From Amaranthus tricolor (lineage: Eukaryota; Streptophyta; Magnoliopsida; Caryophyllales; Amaranthaceae), in NCBI RefSeq assembly GCF_026212465.1, contig NC_080052.1, forward strand, positions 32,077,826 through 32,141,825: a stretch of 64,000 nt of DNA, given 5' to 3'. The translations under genes were made by a program, and so were the position numbers. Below, in pieces: positions 36,221 through 48,068 of the stretch. The notes beneath the pieces were generated by a model. That model worked only from the letters and a program-made list of their open reading frames with translations, had not been told where the DNA came from and ran no database searches. How positions within the stretch are numbered: position 1 is the first letter of the stretch; each line of letters starts with the position of its first letter.

Positions 36221-39200
36221 ATGAGACTTTTTTTTAAGTCACGGATTCCCATTACTCCTTGCCAAACGCCTCTGAAATCTTCATTATCATCTCCGCGTTT
36301 TTTTATTGTGATGAATTCTCCGAAGCCAACCTCTTTTAGACTTGATGCCTTAGCTGAGCAACTCCGGCTCTATAAACCTCCAATTCGAGTCGACGATGAG
36401 ATCGAAGAAGAGAGTGGAAAGATTGTTGCTCAAGTGGGTTTTGCTGAATCTTCCAACGGAATTGCTAAACCTTTTGAACCCATGACTAAGAGAGCAGCTG
36501 TTCTTGTCTGTCTCTTCGAAGGGGATGATGGGCATCTTCGAGTTATTCTTACTAAACGTTCTTCTGGGCTTTCTACTCACTCGGGTCGGTCCTTATGATT
36601 TCTCTCAGTCTGCTGAATTTATTGTTAATACTATTAATCTTACTAGTTACTAGAAAAATGTATCAAAGTTGTTGGTTGTATTTCTATGGGGACTAAATTT
36701 TGCTAATGAGTTTCAGGAGAAGTAGCATTGCCTGGTGGAAAAGCTGAAGAGGGTGACAAGGACGATAAGGCCACCGCAACGAGGGAGGCTAGAGAGGAAA
36801 TTGGATTAGATTCTTCACTAGTGAATGTTGTCACCACTCTCGAGCCTTTTTTGTCTAAGGTATGAATGCTCTAATTACATTGTGTAATTGATAGCAAGTA
36901 ATAATTTTGAATTATCCTCTAATGAAATGTTAATGTCATAATTAGGGTGACTTAGTTCACCCAAGTAGTAGCTCAGCATTAGCTAAAGCATGGTTAGAAC
37001 TTAAATGGTGAATGAGAAGAGCCCAAGGGTAGTACTTGGAATTGATCATCGGTGGAAGGGTCTCCATGACTTTGAATAGTAAACCCACGGGTGCCAAAAC
37101 AATTATGGACGATTGAATGAAATACTCTAAGGCAGGGTTGGATCCAAAAATTTTAAACTCCCTGAGGCACCAATATATGAAAGAAATTTTACGGAAATTT
37201 TGGCCGATTTTCGTTTGTAAAATGCACAACTAATTTTTTTTCATTCCGCCAAAATAACATGTACAAGCACAATAATTCCAAGGTAAGACAAAAGAAATAT
37301 AAAGTAGTCAATATACTAATGATTTAGTGAATTTGTTAACCCAAATATACACCCCATACATTTGGTCATCAATACTTGCTTTTTACAAAATTCATAAAGA
37401 ATTACACCAATTTGAATTCAGGACACGATGTTAATCGCGTGTGAATTGGGCTTTCCATTTGATTTTCGGTTGACATAATTCGCTTGCAATTGATGCTCGT
37501 TCAATTGAATCCCTACTCCCGGCTCTAGTGGAAAAATCATCAAATTGAACTTAATGTTCACATAATCAAGAGTTATGATCCTATTAGTAATAGGTCCTTG
37601 CTTTAGGCTGTGCCTAAGAGAAATATGGTGAGACTTACCATTATACACTTGACTATAAACTCTTCTCAAAGTCGTTGTACAATTTGTATGTGTTTCCACC
37701 GGTGATATAGGCTTTGCCGCTTTGGTAACAAAGATATCTCAAAATGATTCCTTAACCATTTGACTTCATTCGCCGCCGAAGTTAATGCTATAAATTCTGT
37801 AGACATATTGGAGTCGGCTATACATGTTTGTTTCTTAGAATACCATGATATGACACTTCCCCCATAAAACGAACACCCAACCACTTGTAGAAGGATTATC
37901 ATCTTCATTAGTGATTTAACTAGCATCGTAATAGCCTTCCAAAATTGGAGGTTCACCACTATAAGTTATAACATAATCCATGGTACCTTTCAAGTATCTT
38001 AATACTCTCCTAATTGCCATCCAATGATGAGGACCTGGGTTGCTTGTAAACCGACTTAATTTAGCAATCGCAAATACTTTGTCTGGTCTAGTACACGTCA
38101 TAGCATACATCAAAGATCCAATAACCTTTGAATATACCAATTGAGAAATTGGTGCTCTGGTATGCTTGTAAAGTTTTATATTTGGTTCCATAGGAGTAGA
38201 GATTGGAGTCTTGTCAAACATATTAAAACGTTTAAGCACTTTCTCAATATAATGAGATTGGCTTAACATAATCCGACTACCATCTCTTATAATCTTAATA
38301 CCTAAGATCATATCGGCCTCCCCCATATCCTTCTTTTGAAAAGACTAGGATAAAAAACCATGTCTCATGAACATGTACTGAATTAGTACCAAAAATGAGC
38401 ATGTCATCTCCATATAGGCAAATGATAACACCATTCCTGAAGTTATCAATTTTGCTATATACGCACTTGTCGGCTTGATTCAATTTGAATTCAAAGGACA
38501 ATATCGTTGCGTCGAACTTTTGATGACATTGCTTCGGTGCTTGTTTAAGTCTATATAATAACTAACAAGTCTACACACTTTGTTCTCTTGTCTTTCCATG
38601 ACAAACCCTTCGGGTTGCTTCATGTATACTTCTTCATTTAGTTTCTCATAAAAAAAAAAAGCAATTTTCACATCTATTTGATAGATTTTTAGATGATAGA
38701 GCACTACCTACAATCTAATGGTGGTTGTCCTTGCAATTGGTGCATATGTATCGAAATGATCGATACCGTGCTTTTGTCTAAAGCCTTGCGCTACTAACGA
38801 GCCTTTAATTTTATCAATATTACCATTTATTTTCATTTTCTTACAAAAATCCACTTGCAACCGATTGGTTTACAAGATATAAGAAGATCGACCAATACCC
38901 AAGTATTATTTCCCATGATGGAATCCATCTCATTATTTATCGCTTTTTTCAAAAACCGCTATTTTGTGATGCTATTGCATCAACATAAGTCAATGGGTCA
39001 CCTTTCTCGTTAAACAAATATGGAACAATAGAATGAACTTCATTTGTAGGAACTTTGACCAAATATACATGGAAATCGAGTCTAAAGTTTTTAGCTTTCA
39101 GTTGTCTTTTACTCCGTTTGGGAGTGAAGTCAACAATATCTTGTTCATCTATTTGTTGACCAACATCAACATCAAGTGGAGTTTCTTGTTGATTATAATC

Positions 39201-42200
39201 AACTTCTTGATTAAACTAATTTGTAGATTTCTTTGTCTATCTATTGATGAAAATCTATTTTCATCAAAAATTATATCTCTAGAATCTATTATCGAATGAA
39301 TTGATATGTAGTCCTATTGTTTCCTTGCAATCTTACGATAGCTCTACAACACAAAATTTTATAATAACTTAAATTGGGTTTTCTTTTGTAGCAAAGTTCA
39401 TAAGGTGTTTCCTTATTGGTTCTTAATGGAACCCGAACCCGGTTAAGAATGTGACATGCCGTCAACATTACTTCACCACAAAATCCTTCACTCAAGCTTG
39501 AGTAGGATAATATAGAATTAAGTCATTAATCATCTTCTGAAGAGTACGGTTTTTCCTTTCCGCCACACCATTTGATTGTAGTGCGTAACCGGCGATGGTT
39601 TCATGTATAATGTCCATTGATTGGAAATAAGAGGGATCGTATTATTCTCCTCCTTTATCCGTCCTTAAGTTCTTAAGTATACTACCAACTTGCAATTCTA
39701 CTTCATTCTTGTAAGCTTTAAAGAAATTTAGTGCTTCATCTTTTGTATGTAGAAGATATATATATAAAAACTTAGAATAATCATCAATAAAAGTAATTAC
39801 ATATCTTTTATTTCCTAAAGATGGTGTACTATGAAAATCACAAAGATCACTATGTACTAAATCTAAAATTTTAGATTTTCTTTCAACACTTTTAAAGGAT
39901 GTTCTTGTGATCTTATTCAACATACAAGTGTTATAATTATGAGATTGTTGAAAACATATAGGAATCAAATCATTCTTAGGCATAAAAGAAACTTTATTGA
40001 AACTAACATGTCCGAATTTAAGATGCCATAAGTAATGTAAATCATAAGATATATTGTTAATAACGATATTACACACATAGTTCTTAGTATTATGCACCAA
40101 AGATTATTTAAAGAGATTACAACTTAAGTAAGCACGTCCAGGAAACAAATTACATTTAAAAATTATACATCTATTGGATTCAAACACAAATTTGTAGCTT
40201 AATCAATTCAACAACAGACCCGAGACAAGATTCCTAGTAATGTCGGGAACAAAGTAAACATCCCTTAAGACTAATAAATCATCTGACGTAAACAAGAGTT
40301 CAACTTGCCCTTTTCCATGGATCTTGATAGATGAATCGTTTTGCATGTAGAGATACTCCCCATCAACCATCTTGTGAAAGGTCTTGAATATTTGCTTGTT
40401 TTTACTCATTTCTCGTTGCTTCGGAATTGATCCATCAAGACAAGAGATCATCCTACACAACATTCAAGTTAGAATATATTGAAGATGATGTGCAAATTTT
40501 AATTAACCACAACTGCGCGGTGTATGAGTAGCAATACGTGTCGAACTCAGGGAAGCGAGTTAATAGATTCGTTCAGTTTATGATCACAGGATACGAACAC
40601 ACAAAATAGCTGGGTTGAAGATCTAACACTACTATGAGCAATAATATAAAGTAATGCAACTAAAGCTAATGAATAAAGCAAAGACAGTCATTGATATGAA
40701 GATAATGATAATAAAACAAATCTAGGATGTCGGGAATCACCTAATTCTGACATGAAAGTAAATTACTTTCATAATTGTATGAAATTGGATCTTTGGTATG
40801 ATTAAACGTGATCTAATTAATCTCAAGCTTCCGCTCTATTGATCAATATCGGTTTAAGACTTTACTAGTATTAATCCTCAAACTTCCATTTTATTGGTTA
40901 AACTAATAGGAATTTAACTTAAATATACGTCAATCCTAAATTAATCCTAATCTCAAACTTTCATTTTATTGAAAAGGTTAATAAAGATATTTAAACTAAG
41001 GTTCATTAAGCATAGGTTTTATCATAGACCCAAATTTCACATAATTAATCAATCAAAAATCATTCCATGCTTCAAGTTAGGGTCAATCCCTTAATCCTAG
41101 AAGAGAAATCTCACTAGACATAATTATGAATATGAAATTAACAATGAATGAAAACCTGATTAAGATGCTAAACATGATAATAATGAACAATCAAAGATAA
41201 AAAGATAAATAATTAAAGAGTAAATCAAGAATACTTACTAATGGAAAAATGCTTAAAATATAAATTGTAATGAAGAAAACATAACAATGGAGTTTTTACA
41301 TTTAAGGAAACCCTAAAAACAAAGAAAGTAATTCTGAAAATTAAAAGCTAAGAAGATGATTAGAGGAGAGATTAAAAAAACTAAAAAGTAACTACCACAC
41401 TTTTATACTAAGGGGTAATTTTGAGTTAAAAACCCCTAAAAGTAATTGAAATATAATAAAACATTAAAATGATGTGCAAACTGCCAGGGCGAACTTCCAG
41501 GGACTCGGCGGCGAGTCGTAGCTTTCAGGCGACGATTCGTCGCGTTGCTACTGATTGGCGAACTTTAAACAACCGCCATTTCCTGCTCGGTTGTTGGAAT
41601 TGGACATATAATATACCGTTGGAAAGCTCTTGAAGTTTACTTTTCAATGCCATAAACCTTGCATTAATACGATCTTTCTATCAAAAGTTATGACCAAAAG
41701 AGTGAGCATGTATCAAATTTCACCTCAAAACTTTTTCTATTTTAAACATTTTTCTGCTCTTTTGCCCATCTTCATTGTAAAACATATTTAATCGAGCAAT
41801 AACCTCCTTAGTAAATTCCGTCATCGTTAAAACCATAAAAATTATGCTTAAAACAATCAAAACCGCTTGAAATTGGCATCAATAACCAAAATGGGTAAAG
41901 TAGCATAAATCTTCAAAAAAAACACAAAATTACTAACAATAATCATCATTAAGGAGTATAAAATGATATAAATAATTACACTTATCAGAAGATTAATCCA
42001 GAAAGGAATTTTTATTCAAACCTTTAAGATCACCTTTAGTAGGAGGGTTCTTGCTAGAAGCAACATAACCCTTTGCTATCTTTTGTTTGCTTTTGTACAC
42101 ATAGCAATTCTTCTTGCGATGCCCGAGTTTTCCACATTCCTAACATCCATTGTTAATGGTCTTTTTGGTATAGTTGGATTTCCCTTTGAAAGAAGTATGT

Positions 42201-45200
42201 TTCTTTCTCTTATTTCTGCCAGTTGATGCTTTCCCTTCATCCTCAACCATATTAACAATTGACACATTAGGATTTTCATCCTTTTGGCTTTCATGTGCCC
42301 TTATACTAGCTTCAACCATAAGGGGTTAAGCAAGACTGGATAGAGAAATCTCTTCCTTATGTTTGAGGGCATATCTCACATCCCTCCATGAAGATGGTAG
42401 CTTGTCTATTATGCTTAACACAATGCAAATCTCATTTATTTTAATGTCATGTATTTTCATGTTAGAGTACATCCTTGCAATTCATAATATTGATCAATTA
42501 TGGAGCGATTATCCACCATTTTATATGTATTGAAATTACTTACGAGAAATTCTTAGAACTTGCATCCTCGATCATATACTTATCCTCTAGAAAATTTCGC
42601 AAAAGGTTAGCGGACTCATGAAATTGATACACATCAAATAAAGAGTCTTTCATACCGTTGAGTAATGTCCTCGGCTTATGAAGACATCATTTTCCCACTT
42701 GTTCCTCCTCCTTGATTCTTCCAGAGTTTCGTCCTCCTTCTACGATTTTGGCATACTAATCACATATGCAACGTTAAGAGAAGCTAAGAGTATGAGTATC
42801 TTTTGCCACCTCTGAAATTCTACACCCATGAACTTGTCTAACTTGACGAAGTTAGATGTGAGATCCTTAACACTTGCCATTGTTAGTAAAGAGCAATCAC
42901 AATAGATTATTAGTTATATAATGATATACAATACAAATTACATTAAGAAATTTGTATTCTTCTTTATAAATGGCAACGAATCTCCTTGTTTGTTTGATCA
43001 CCAACTTGAAGTTCACCTTGAAGATATGTTTGCAACAATATGTGTCACGTAGAAACGTAATACTTTGTTTTGGGCATATGAAAACTTTCCTATTGTGATA
43101 TTTATCCCATAAAAGTACTCAGGATTTGTAATTAAAATTGACAATGAGAAACTAACAACTTTAATCTCCTAGTACAAAGAGACTTGAATGAAATGAATAT
43201 GTATTGCGTAGATTATAAAATCATAAAAACACACAGAGTTTATATCTCTTTGAATATTTCATGCAAAGAAAATAAAACAAGAATGGAGTATTCTTAAGAG
43301 AGAGGAGGAAATCAAAAATGCAATCTCTTGTGTATCTAACTCTACATGCACTCCCTCTATTTGTAATAGAGCATGCATAGTTTCATACCACTCATATGAT
43401 TGTATAAATGATACATGATTAGTTTTTCAATCATATAGTGAGTTTTTGAATCATATACAATAATAACGTAACCATATAAACCGTCAAAACTGAAAGAAAA
43501 AGTCCATTCGAGAAATAGTAGAAAGCGACTCGTCGCTCGTATTCTGACCTTGAATAATAATTTCCAGATAAAAACGACGACTCTAAATTGTGATACTTAT
43601 ATGTCCCACTAATATATAGTACATGGTAAATTTCCTAGGACCTTTATATACTCTAAATGTTCAACAAGCCATTTGGGCTAGAGGTGTAGATATAGCACTG
43701 ACCCTTACACCTTGGAGAAATATTCCACTTAAAATTGAGGGGGTGTTTGAGATTTGAACTCGTTACCTTTATGTCATATTGACTCTGACAGATTGTAAAC
43801 CCATGAATACATCCCATAATGATGAACCATAGGCTTCAAATACATGAAGATGGGGAAATGGTAAACAAAAATCAATATCAAAGGTTAGTAGGGAAATTAG
43901 TGTATCTCTTTCATACTAGATCAGATATTGCATATGTAATAGGAATTGTGAGTAGATATATGCACAGAAAGAACACTGCGATGTTTATAGGTTTTTGAGA
44001 AATTTTAAAAAACACCAGGAAGAGGAGTTATGTTTAAGAAAAATGGTCATCTAAATCTTCATGCCTTTACAAATTGTGGAGGTGATTGAGACAATAAAAA
44101 ATCTACTTCAGGTTATAGTAGGAAGAAATTTGGTAACTTTGAGGAGCAAAAAAAAAAAGGTAGTTGTGTCAAGTGTAGAAGCATTATTCAGAGAAATTGC
44201 AAAAGGCATTGTTGAAGTTTTATGGCTCAGAAAATTGATGTCAAAACTTGGATTCATGCCCCTCAAAAGTTGTAAACTATCGTGTGACAATAAGGCAACA
44301 ATTAGTATTTTTGAGAATTCAGTGTAACGTGATCGAACTAAACATGTGGAGATCGATAGACACGTCATAAAAATAATTTGGATGCAAAGATAATAAGTCT
44401 TCCATTTGTGCACTCAATGAATAAACTAGTTGATTTCTTAACAAAAGTCGTATCATCAAAGATGTTTGAAGAAGTTTTGTTCAAGTTGGGTATTGAAGAT
44501 CTCACAAATTAACTTGAGAGGGAGTGTTAGGAAGTTAGTTATGATATAACTATTATTTAGGAGAGTTAGAAAGTATTCAAGAGCTGTTAGAGATTCCTAA
44601 ATTAAGGGAAGTTAATTAGGGTAAAATTTTATATAAAAACACAAGTAAACCCCTTTCTAATGTTATGAAAGTTTGATAAAGATATAACCAAAACGTTGTT
44701 TAAAACATTCTGCATTGTACATTTATATTTTTTGGACACTTGTTCCTCACCTATACATACTAACACTCATATTTAGTGAGCTAATGTCTCACTAATCTCT
44801 TATTTGTGATGTACACTCACATCCTCACTTTGTTGTGTGCAAACACTGCCTTACAAGAATTCAACCTTGTATTTATAAGCTTGTTATGCTCCTAGATTTT
44901 TTTAGTTCCCTCTCTCAAATCATCTAGATAATGCTTCATTTGTTTTCAAGTTAGATTTTTCACATTATTTTAACAATAATATTTTGCCAACTCTAATCTT
45001 TTGAGCTTAAGGCTCTGACAATTGTTGTTGTTGCGTTGTATATCATAGAGATGCAAATCTCCTCTGTTCAAATGCTGAATGTATGTACCGGATGATTACC
45101 TTCAGCTGTGTCCTGGGCAGATTTTTGCATCAAGGATATGGCCATACCAAAATATTACAGTTGCATGTTGGCTGTACCTGGACTTTTTTCATTTTATTTT

Positions 45201-45825
45201 ATTTCTAGCCTTGATTTACTTTTTTCCTATAAATATCAATCTTTTGAGCTCTGAAGAAATACAAATTATACTATTGCTGTCCCTGAAAACAGCAACTATA
45301 CAAGAAGCTTCAAGTATAAATATATAGATGCAATATGATAAAGTATTGAATCTATTTAAAGGTTAAATGCTGATATCATATTTATGTTTATTTGTGCAGC
45401 ATCTCTTAAGGGTGGTACCGGTTATTGGAATACTATCTGATAAGGATGCTTTTAAACCTGTTCTAAATGCTGCAGAGGTAGAAACGGTATTTGATGCACC
45501 CTTGCAAATGTTCATCAAGGTTCTGCTCTTTGATCTCACTTTACCTTAATATGATTTGCATATTTTGTATCTTTGACGTAACATTAGAATCTTGATTCAG
45601 GATGAACATCACCGTGAAGAGGAGAGAGAATGGATGGGATACAAGTACTTGATTCACTTTTTTGATTACGAAACAGATGGAAAAAAGTACCTAATATGGG
45701 GTCTAACAGCTGGGATCTTGATTCGAGCTGCATCAGTTGTTTATCAAAGACCACCACCGTTTTTGGAGCAGAATCCCATCTTTAAGGTTCCTAGAATAGC
45801 TGACAAAGACACTGTTATGCATTGA
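36221..45825 (+). CDS. NUDT15: Nudix hydrolase, NUDT15-like CoA diphosphatase (exons 36221-36584, 36717-36859, 45400-45519, 45601-45825)
   Basis: Four exons join in phase to 283 residues, matching the ~285 I recall for Arabidopsis NUDT15 (mitochondrial CoA diphosphatase, splitting CoA and acyl-CoA into phosphopantetheine and 3',5'-ADP). Exon 1: basic/Ser-rich targeting-like N-terminus (a second Met is at 31), 'FRLDALAEQLRLYKPP', and the CoA-Nudix (UPF0035) signature start 'VILTKRSSGLSTHS', which continues over the splice into exon 2 'GEVALPGGK'. Nudix box core 'REAREEIGL' is at residues 144-152 with metal-binding E148/E149. Exon 3 'HLLRVVPVIGILSDKDAFKP'; exon 4 'WMGYKYLIHFFDYETDGKKY', 'LIWGLTAGILIRAASVVYQR'. 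Intron 2 (36860-45399) is 8.5 kb because of retroelement insertions; the others are 132 and 81 bp. No lesion. The nearest alternative is NUDT22. Whether splicing spans intron 2 efficiently is not visible from the sequence. Confidence 0.92.
37418..42885 (-). mobile_element. Antisense Ty1/copia element in NUDT15 intron 2
   Basis: Reading the minus strand: gag start 'MASVKDLTSNFVKLDKFMGV' (about 42882), a CCHC knuckle with a stop in it ('GC*ECGKLGHRKKNC', about 42145-42100), the 1.5 kb insertion at 40486-41987, protease region 'LVLRDVYFVPDITRNLVSG' (about 40270-40215), integrase 'HLWHLKFGHVSFNKVSFMPK', 'LDLVHSDLCDF' and 'YVITFIDDYSKFLYIYLLHT' (40040-39740), RT 'EEVYMKQPEGFVMERQ', 'CLYGDDMLIFG' (YGDD instead of YVDD), 'TPISTPMEPNIKLYKH' (38210-38160), and RNase H 'ISWYSKKQTCIADSNMSTEF' (37855-37790), ending 'GKSHHISLRHSLKQGP' to 37418. 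Stops and frameshifts disable it. The 3' LTR was not found. Confidence 0.9.
40486..41987. mobile_element. TG..CA unit with 5-bp TSD, probable 1.5 kb solo LTR
   Basis: GAAGA at 40481-40485 and 41988-41992 flanks a 1502-bp unit beginning TGATGTGC and ending CTTATCA (TG..CA on either strand). It interrupts the antisense copia between the gag knuckle and protease. No coding sequence. The orientation is unknown. A short GC-rich patch at 41485-41580 contains GCGACGATTCGTCGC. Could instead be a non-autonomous retroelement. Confidence 0.7.
43020..43623 (-). repeat. Putative 5' LTR/leader of the antisense copia
   Basis: It lies directly upstream (minus strand) of the gag start. A TGT start at about 43623 and an end near 'gaacttcaagttggtgatca' (43010-43030), which could be LTR end plus primer-binding site, are plausible. 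No second copy exists in the intron to confirm it. Confidence 0.4.
43790..44524 (+). mobile_element. Second copia fragment (RNase H end), sense to NUDT15
   Basis: Encodes 'YQRLVGKLVYLFHTRSDIAY' (43875-43935), 'EALFREIAKGIVEVLWLRKL' (44178-44240), 'CKLSCDNKATISIFENSV' and a shifted 'RTKHVEIDRHVIK' and 'KMFEEVLFKLGIEDLTN' (44461-44511). Different copia family from the antisense element. Upstream parts are missing. Confidence 0.8.
44525..44765 (+). repeat. 3' LTR of the second copia fragment
   Basis: Starts TGTTAGGAAGTTAG after a purine tract (gagagggag) following the pol end, ends TACTAACA; 241 bp with TGTTAG/CTAACA inverted tips. Confidence 0.7.
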
Positions 45826-46514
45826 ATTTTATAAAGGTTTTATACATTTCTTGCTTCGATGCATAGTAGAACTTTGACGCTGCTTCATTTGAGTGTATAA
45901 TATAAATGTAGATGTGTGTTTAGCAGCTGAAAGCAATATTGAAGTCCTAGTAGTTCTTTTTCAATGTGTATGTATGATGTATGTGTTTTGGGGTTTTCAT
46001 TAATGGATTTGGTCAAAGATTTCTTGATATGGGTTCATACTAACCAAAGAACAACCAAAATAGGAGAAGGAAATAAGCCAGATCACAAAGTGTTTTCTGA
46101 TTAAGAAGTGCAGGAAACACTAAAAGAAATCAGAGAAAAATCGATACCATGTTTAGAATTTAAAAAATAAGTTTGAGCAATCCAAATAAGGACAAGAGAT
46201 AATCCAATTATAAGCCCAAAGGAAGTTCACTACTAAAACTAATTGGTAATATTAATAGTTACTCCTTAAGTTTATAAAGTGGTGTACACTCTTCTTTTTT
46301 TTCGATAGGAGACAATTCATATATGAGTAAGTAAGTAACAAATGAGCACTTTAACAATAAAAAGCATAGTATTAATTTTCGGGATAGAAATACATTGATG
46401 TATATTTTTTCGCTATAAAAATTTCAAAATATAATTTACGTCACGGATTAATTGAACATTTCTTCTCTTTAATATTTGTCCATCATTTTTAAATGATTCG
46501 TAATTCATATCTTT
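45826..46514. other. NUDT15 3' flank
   Basis: Probable 3' UTR to about 46000, then AT-rich spacer without features. Confidence 0.4.
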
Positions 46515-46965
46515 TTGTTGAGATATAATCATCATCATCATCATACCTAATGTATCTCGATCATAGAAACTACAACCGGAGTTTGGGGATGAATGGAAGA
46601 CATTAAACCATACTCATAAAGTAGGATGTAGCCAAAGAGTATCCTAGCTCGTGAAAGACTTATAAAGGAAAACAAAGCATGATAAGACACGACAAAAAAC
46701 ACGACAATGCAATGCAACATAAAAATTAAGTCTAATAACATGACCAAAAAAATATAAAATCCATCATAAAATCTAGAACAATATTCAAGGCATAGGTGAC
46801 AATGTTGTCTATAGGCGTAAGTCACCATTCAAGGTCTAGGACACAAATACGACGTCTCTAACTAATTTTTCCTCAATCAAGACCGTAGAGAAGTGCATCT
46901 CACTCATGTCATTCTTTATATACTCCTCCCACGTTTTCTTAGGCCTATCGCGACTTCTCTTTGTT
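46515..46965 (-). mobile_element. RTE-like LINE 3' fragment
   Basis: Minus strand reads 'RDRPKKTWEEYIKNDMSEMH' (46945-46885), the C-terminal signature of plant RTE-type reverse transcriptases, and ends in an ATGATG microsatellite (46527-46543 as cat repeats on the plus strand), typical of RTE tails. Confidence 0.65.
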
Positions 46966-47480
46966 AGGATATATAACATATCCTGAAGCATCAACCATCA
47001 GCTTAAGTTTTTAATTGAGTTGGTTCCAATCCTTGATAAGGAAGAGTAGCCTATCAAACTTATATCTTAATCAACCTCTCTTTGATTATTTAATGTAGGA
47101 TCACACGTGGGTTATTTTTCCAACACCCCCCTCACATGTGAACCCATTTTTTAATAGAGCGGCAGCTGTCATTCTTTTCGAACCTGCACCATTGTTTGTT
47201 TTATGCGCACTATCCAATGCACTTATTCATTTTTTAATATCTCTAATTGTGCATAATTAAAAATTATAAAAAGTTGATATAAATAATCCTTGCATTAAGA
47301 CGAATCAAATAAGATCTGTGTTTTAAGTTATAGATTAATAATAAAATATCCAGGAGTTGAGGGTAGGAGTTGAGGAAGACCCAGAAAACTTAGGATGGGC
47401 AAATAAGAGTTGACTTGTATGAGTTAAATCTCTCTGAGGATCTGACTACGGATAGGGGTAGTTGGAGGTGCCATATTCAT
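46966..47480. other. Spacer between LINE tails
   Basis: No gene. 'caacacccccctcacatgtg' near 47120 and surrounding words look like retroelement debris but are unclassified. Confidence 0.3.
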
Positions 47481-47790
47481 ATTTTAGACTACTAATGTCC
47501 TCTTAGATTACCTTTTGGTGTTCTTGCCCTCTTGCTTCTCTCGTTTCTTTTATTATTAGTTTTTGTTTTCTTTTATTTTGTAGTGAGTTCTACTTATTTA
47601 TTTTATTTATAAGCATTTAATTTATCTTTACCGTGTATTTACGTCTCTTTATCGTTCTTGAGCTGGGGAACTCCTTTGGCCGCGCTATCCTTTATGGGTA
47701 TGAGTTGCCGCCGTCCTTCTCTCTCCAGACCCTGTTCATAGTTTTTTTATGAGTTACACTGGGTAAGATGATGACAATGATAAGACTTAT
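47481..47790 (+). mobile_element. RTE/SINE-like 3' tail
   Basis: 'gagctggggaactcctttgg', 'ctctccagaccctgttcata' and 'gagttacactgggtaagatg' followed by 'atgacaatgat' match the common plant tail ending '...ACACTGGGTATG' plus a trinucleotide run. Confidence 0.45.
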
Positions 47791-48068
47791 TTTTCCCAAC
47801 ACTATTCCAGTTGGAGACCATATAAAGAGGATAACAAGCAACCAACTGCATTAAACAATACATCCACTAGTCTACAGCTCAATGCTCATGAAATGTGTCC
47901 AAAACAATGATGTCTATTTACATTATAAATAGTACATTCTCTTCAGCTTCATTTACAAAAAAAGGAAGACAAACGTAAAAGAAAATAAAACACATGGATT
48001 CAAGGCATTCTTTTCATGGAAGCCATTCGAAGTTGTACATGAACGCTCGACAATCTGCACCTTTAGAC

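Noticed and set aside
37418..43623. Antisense copia as a possibly active element
   Set aside because: Stops in the zinc knuckle and pol, a nested 1.5 kb insertion and no recognisable 3' LTR.
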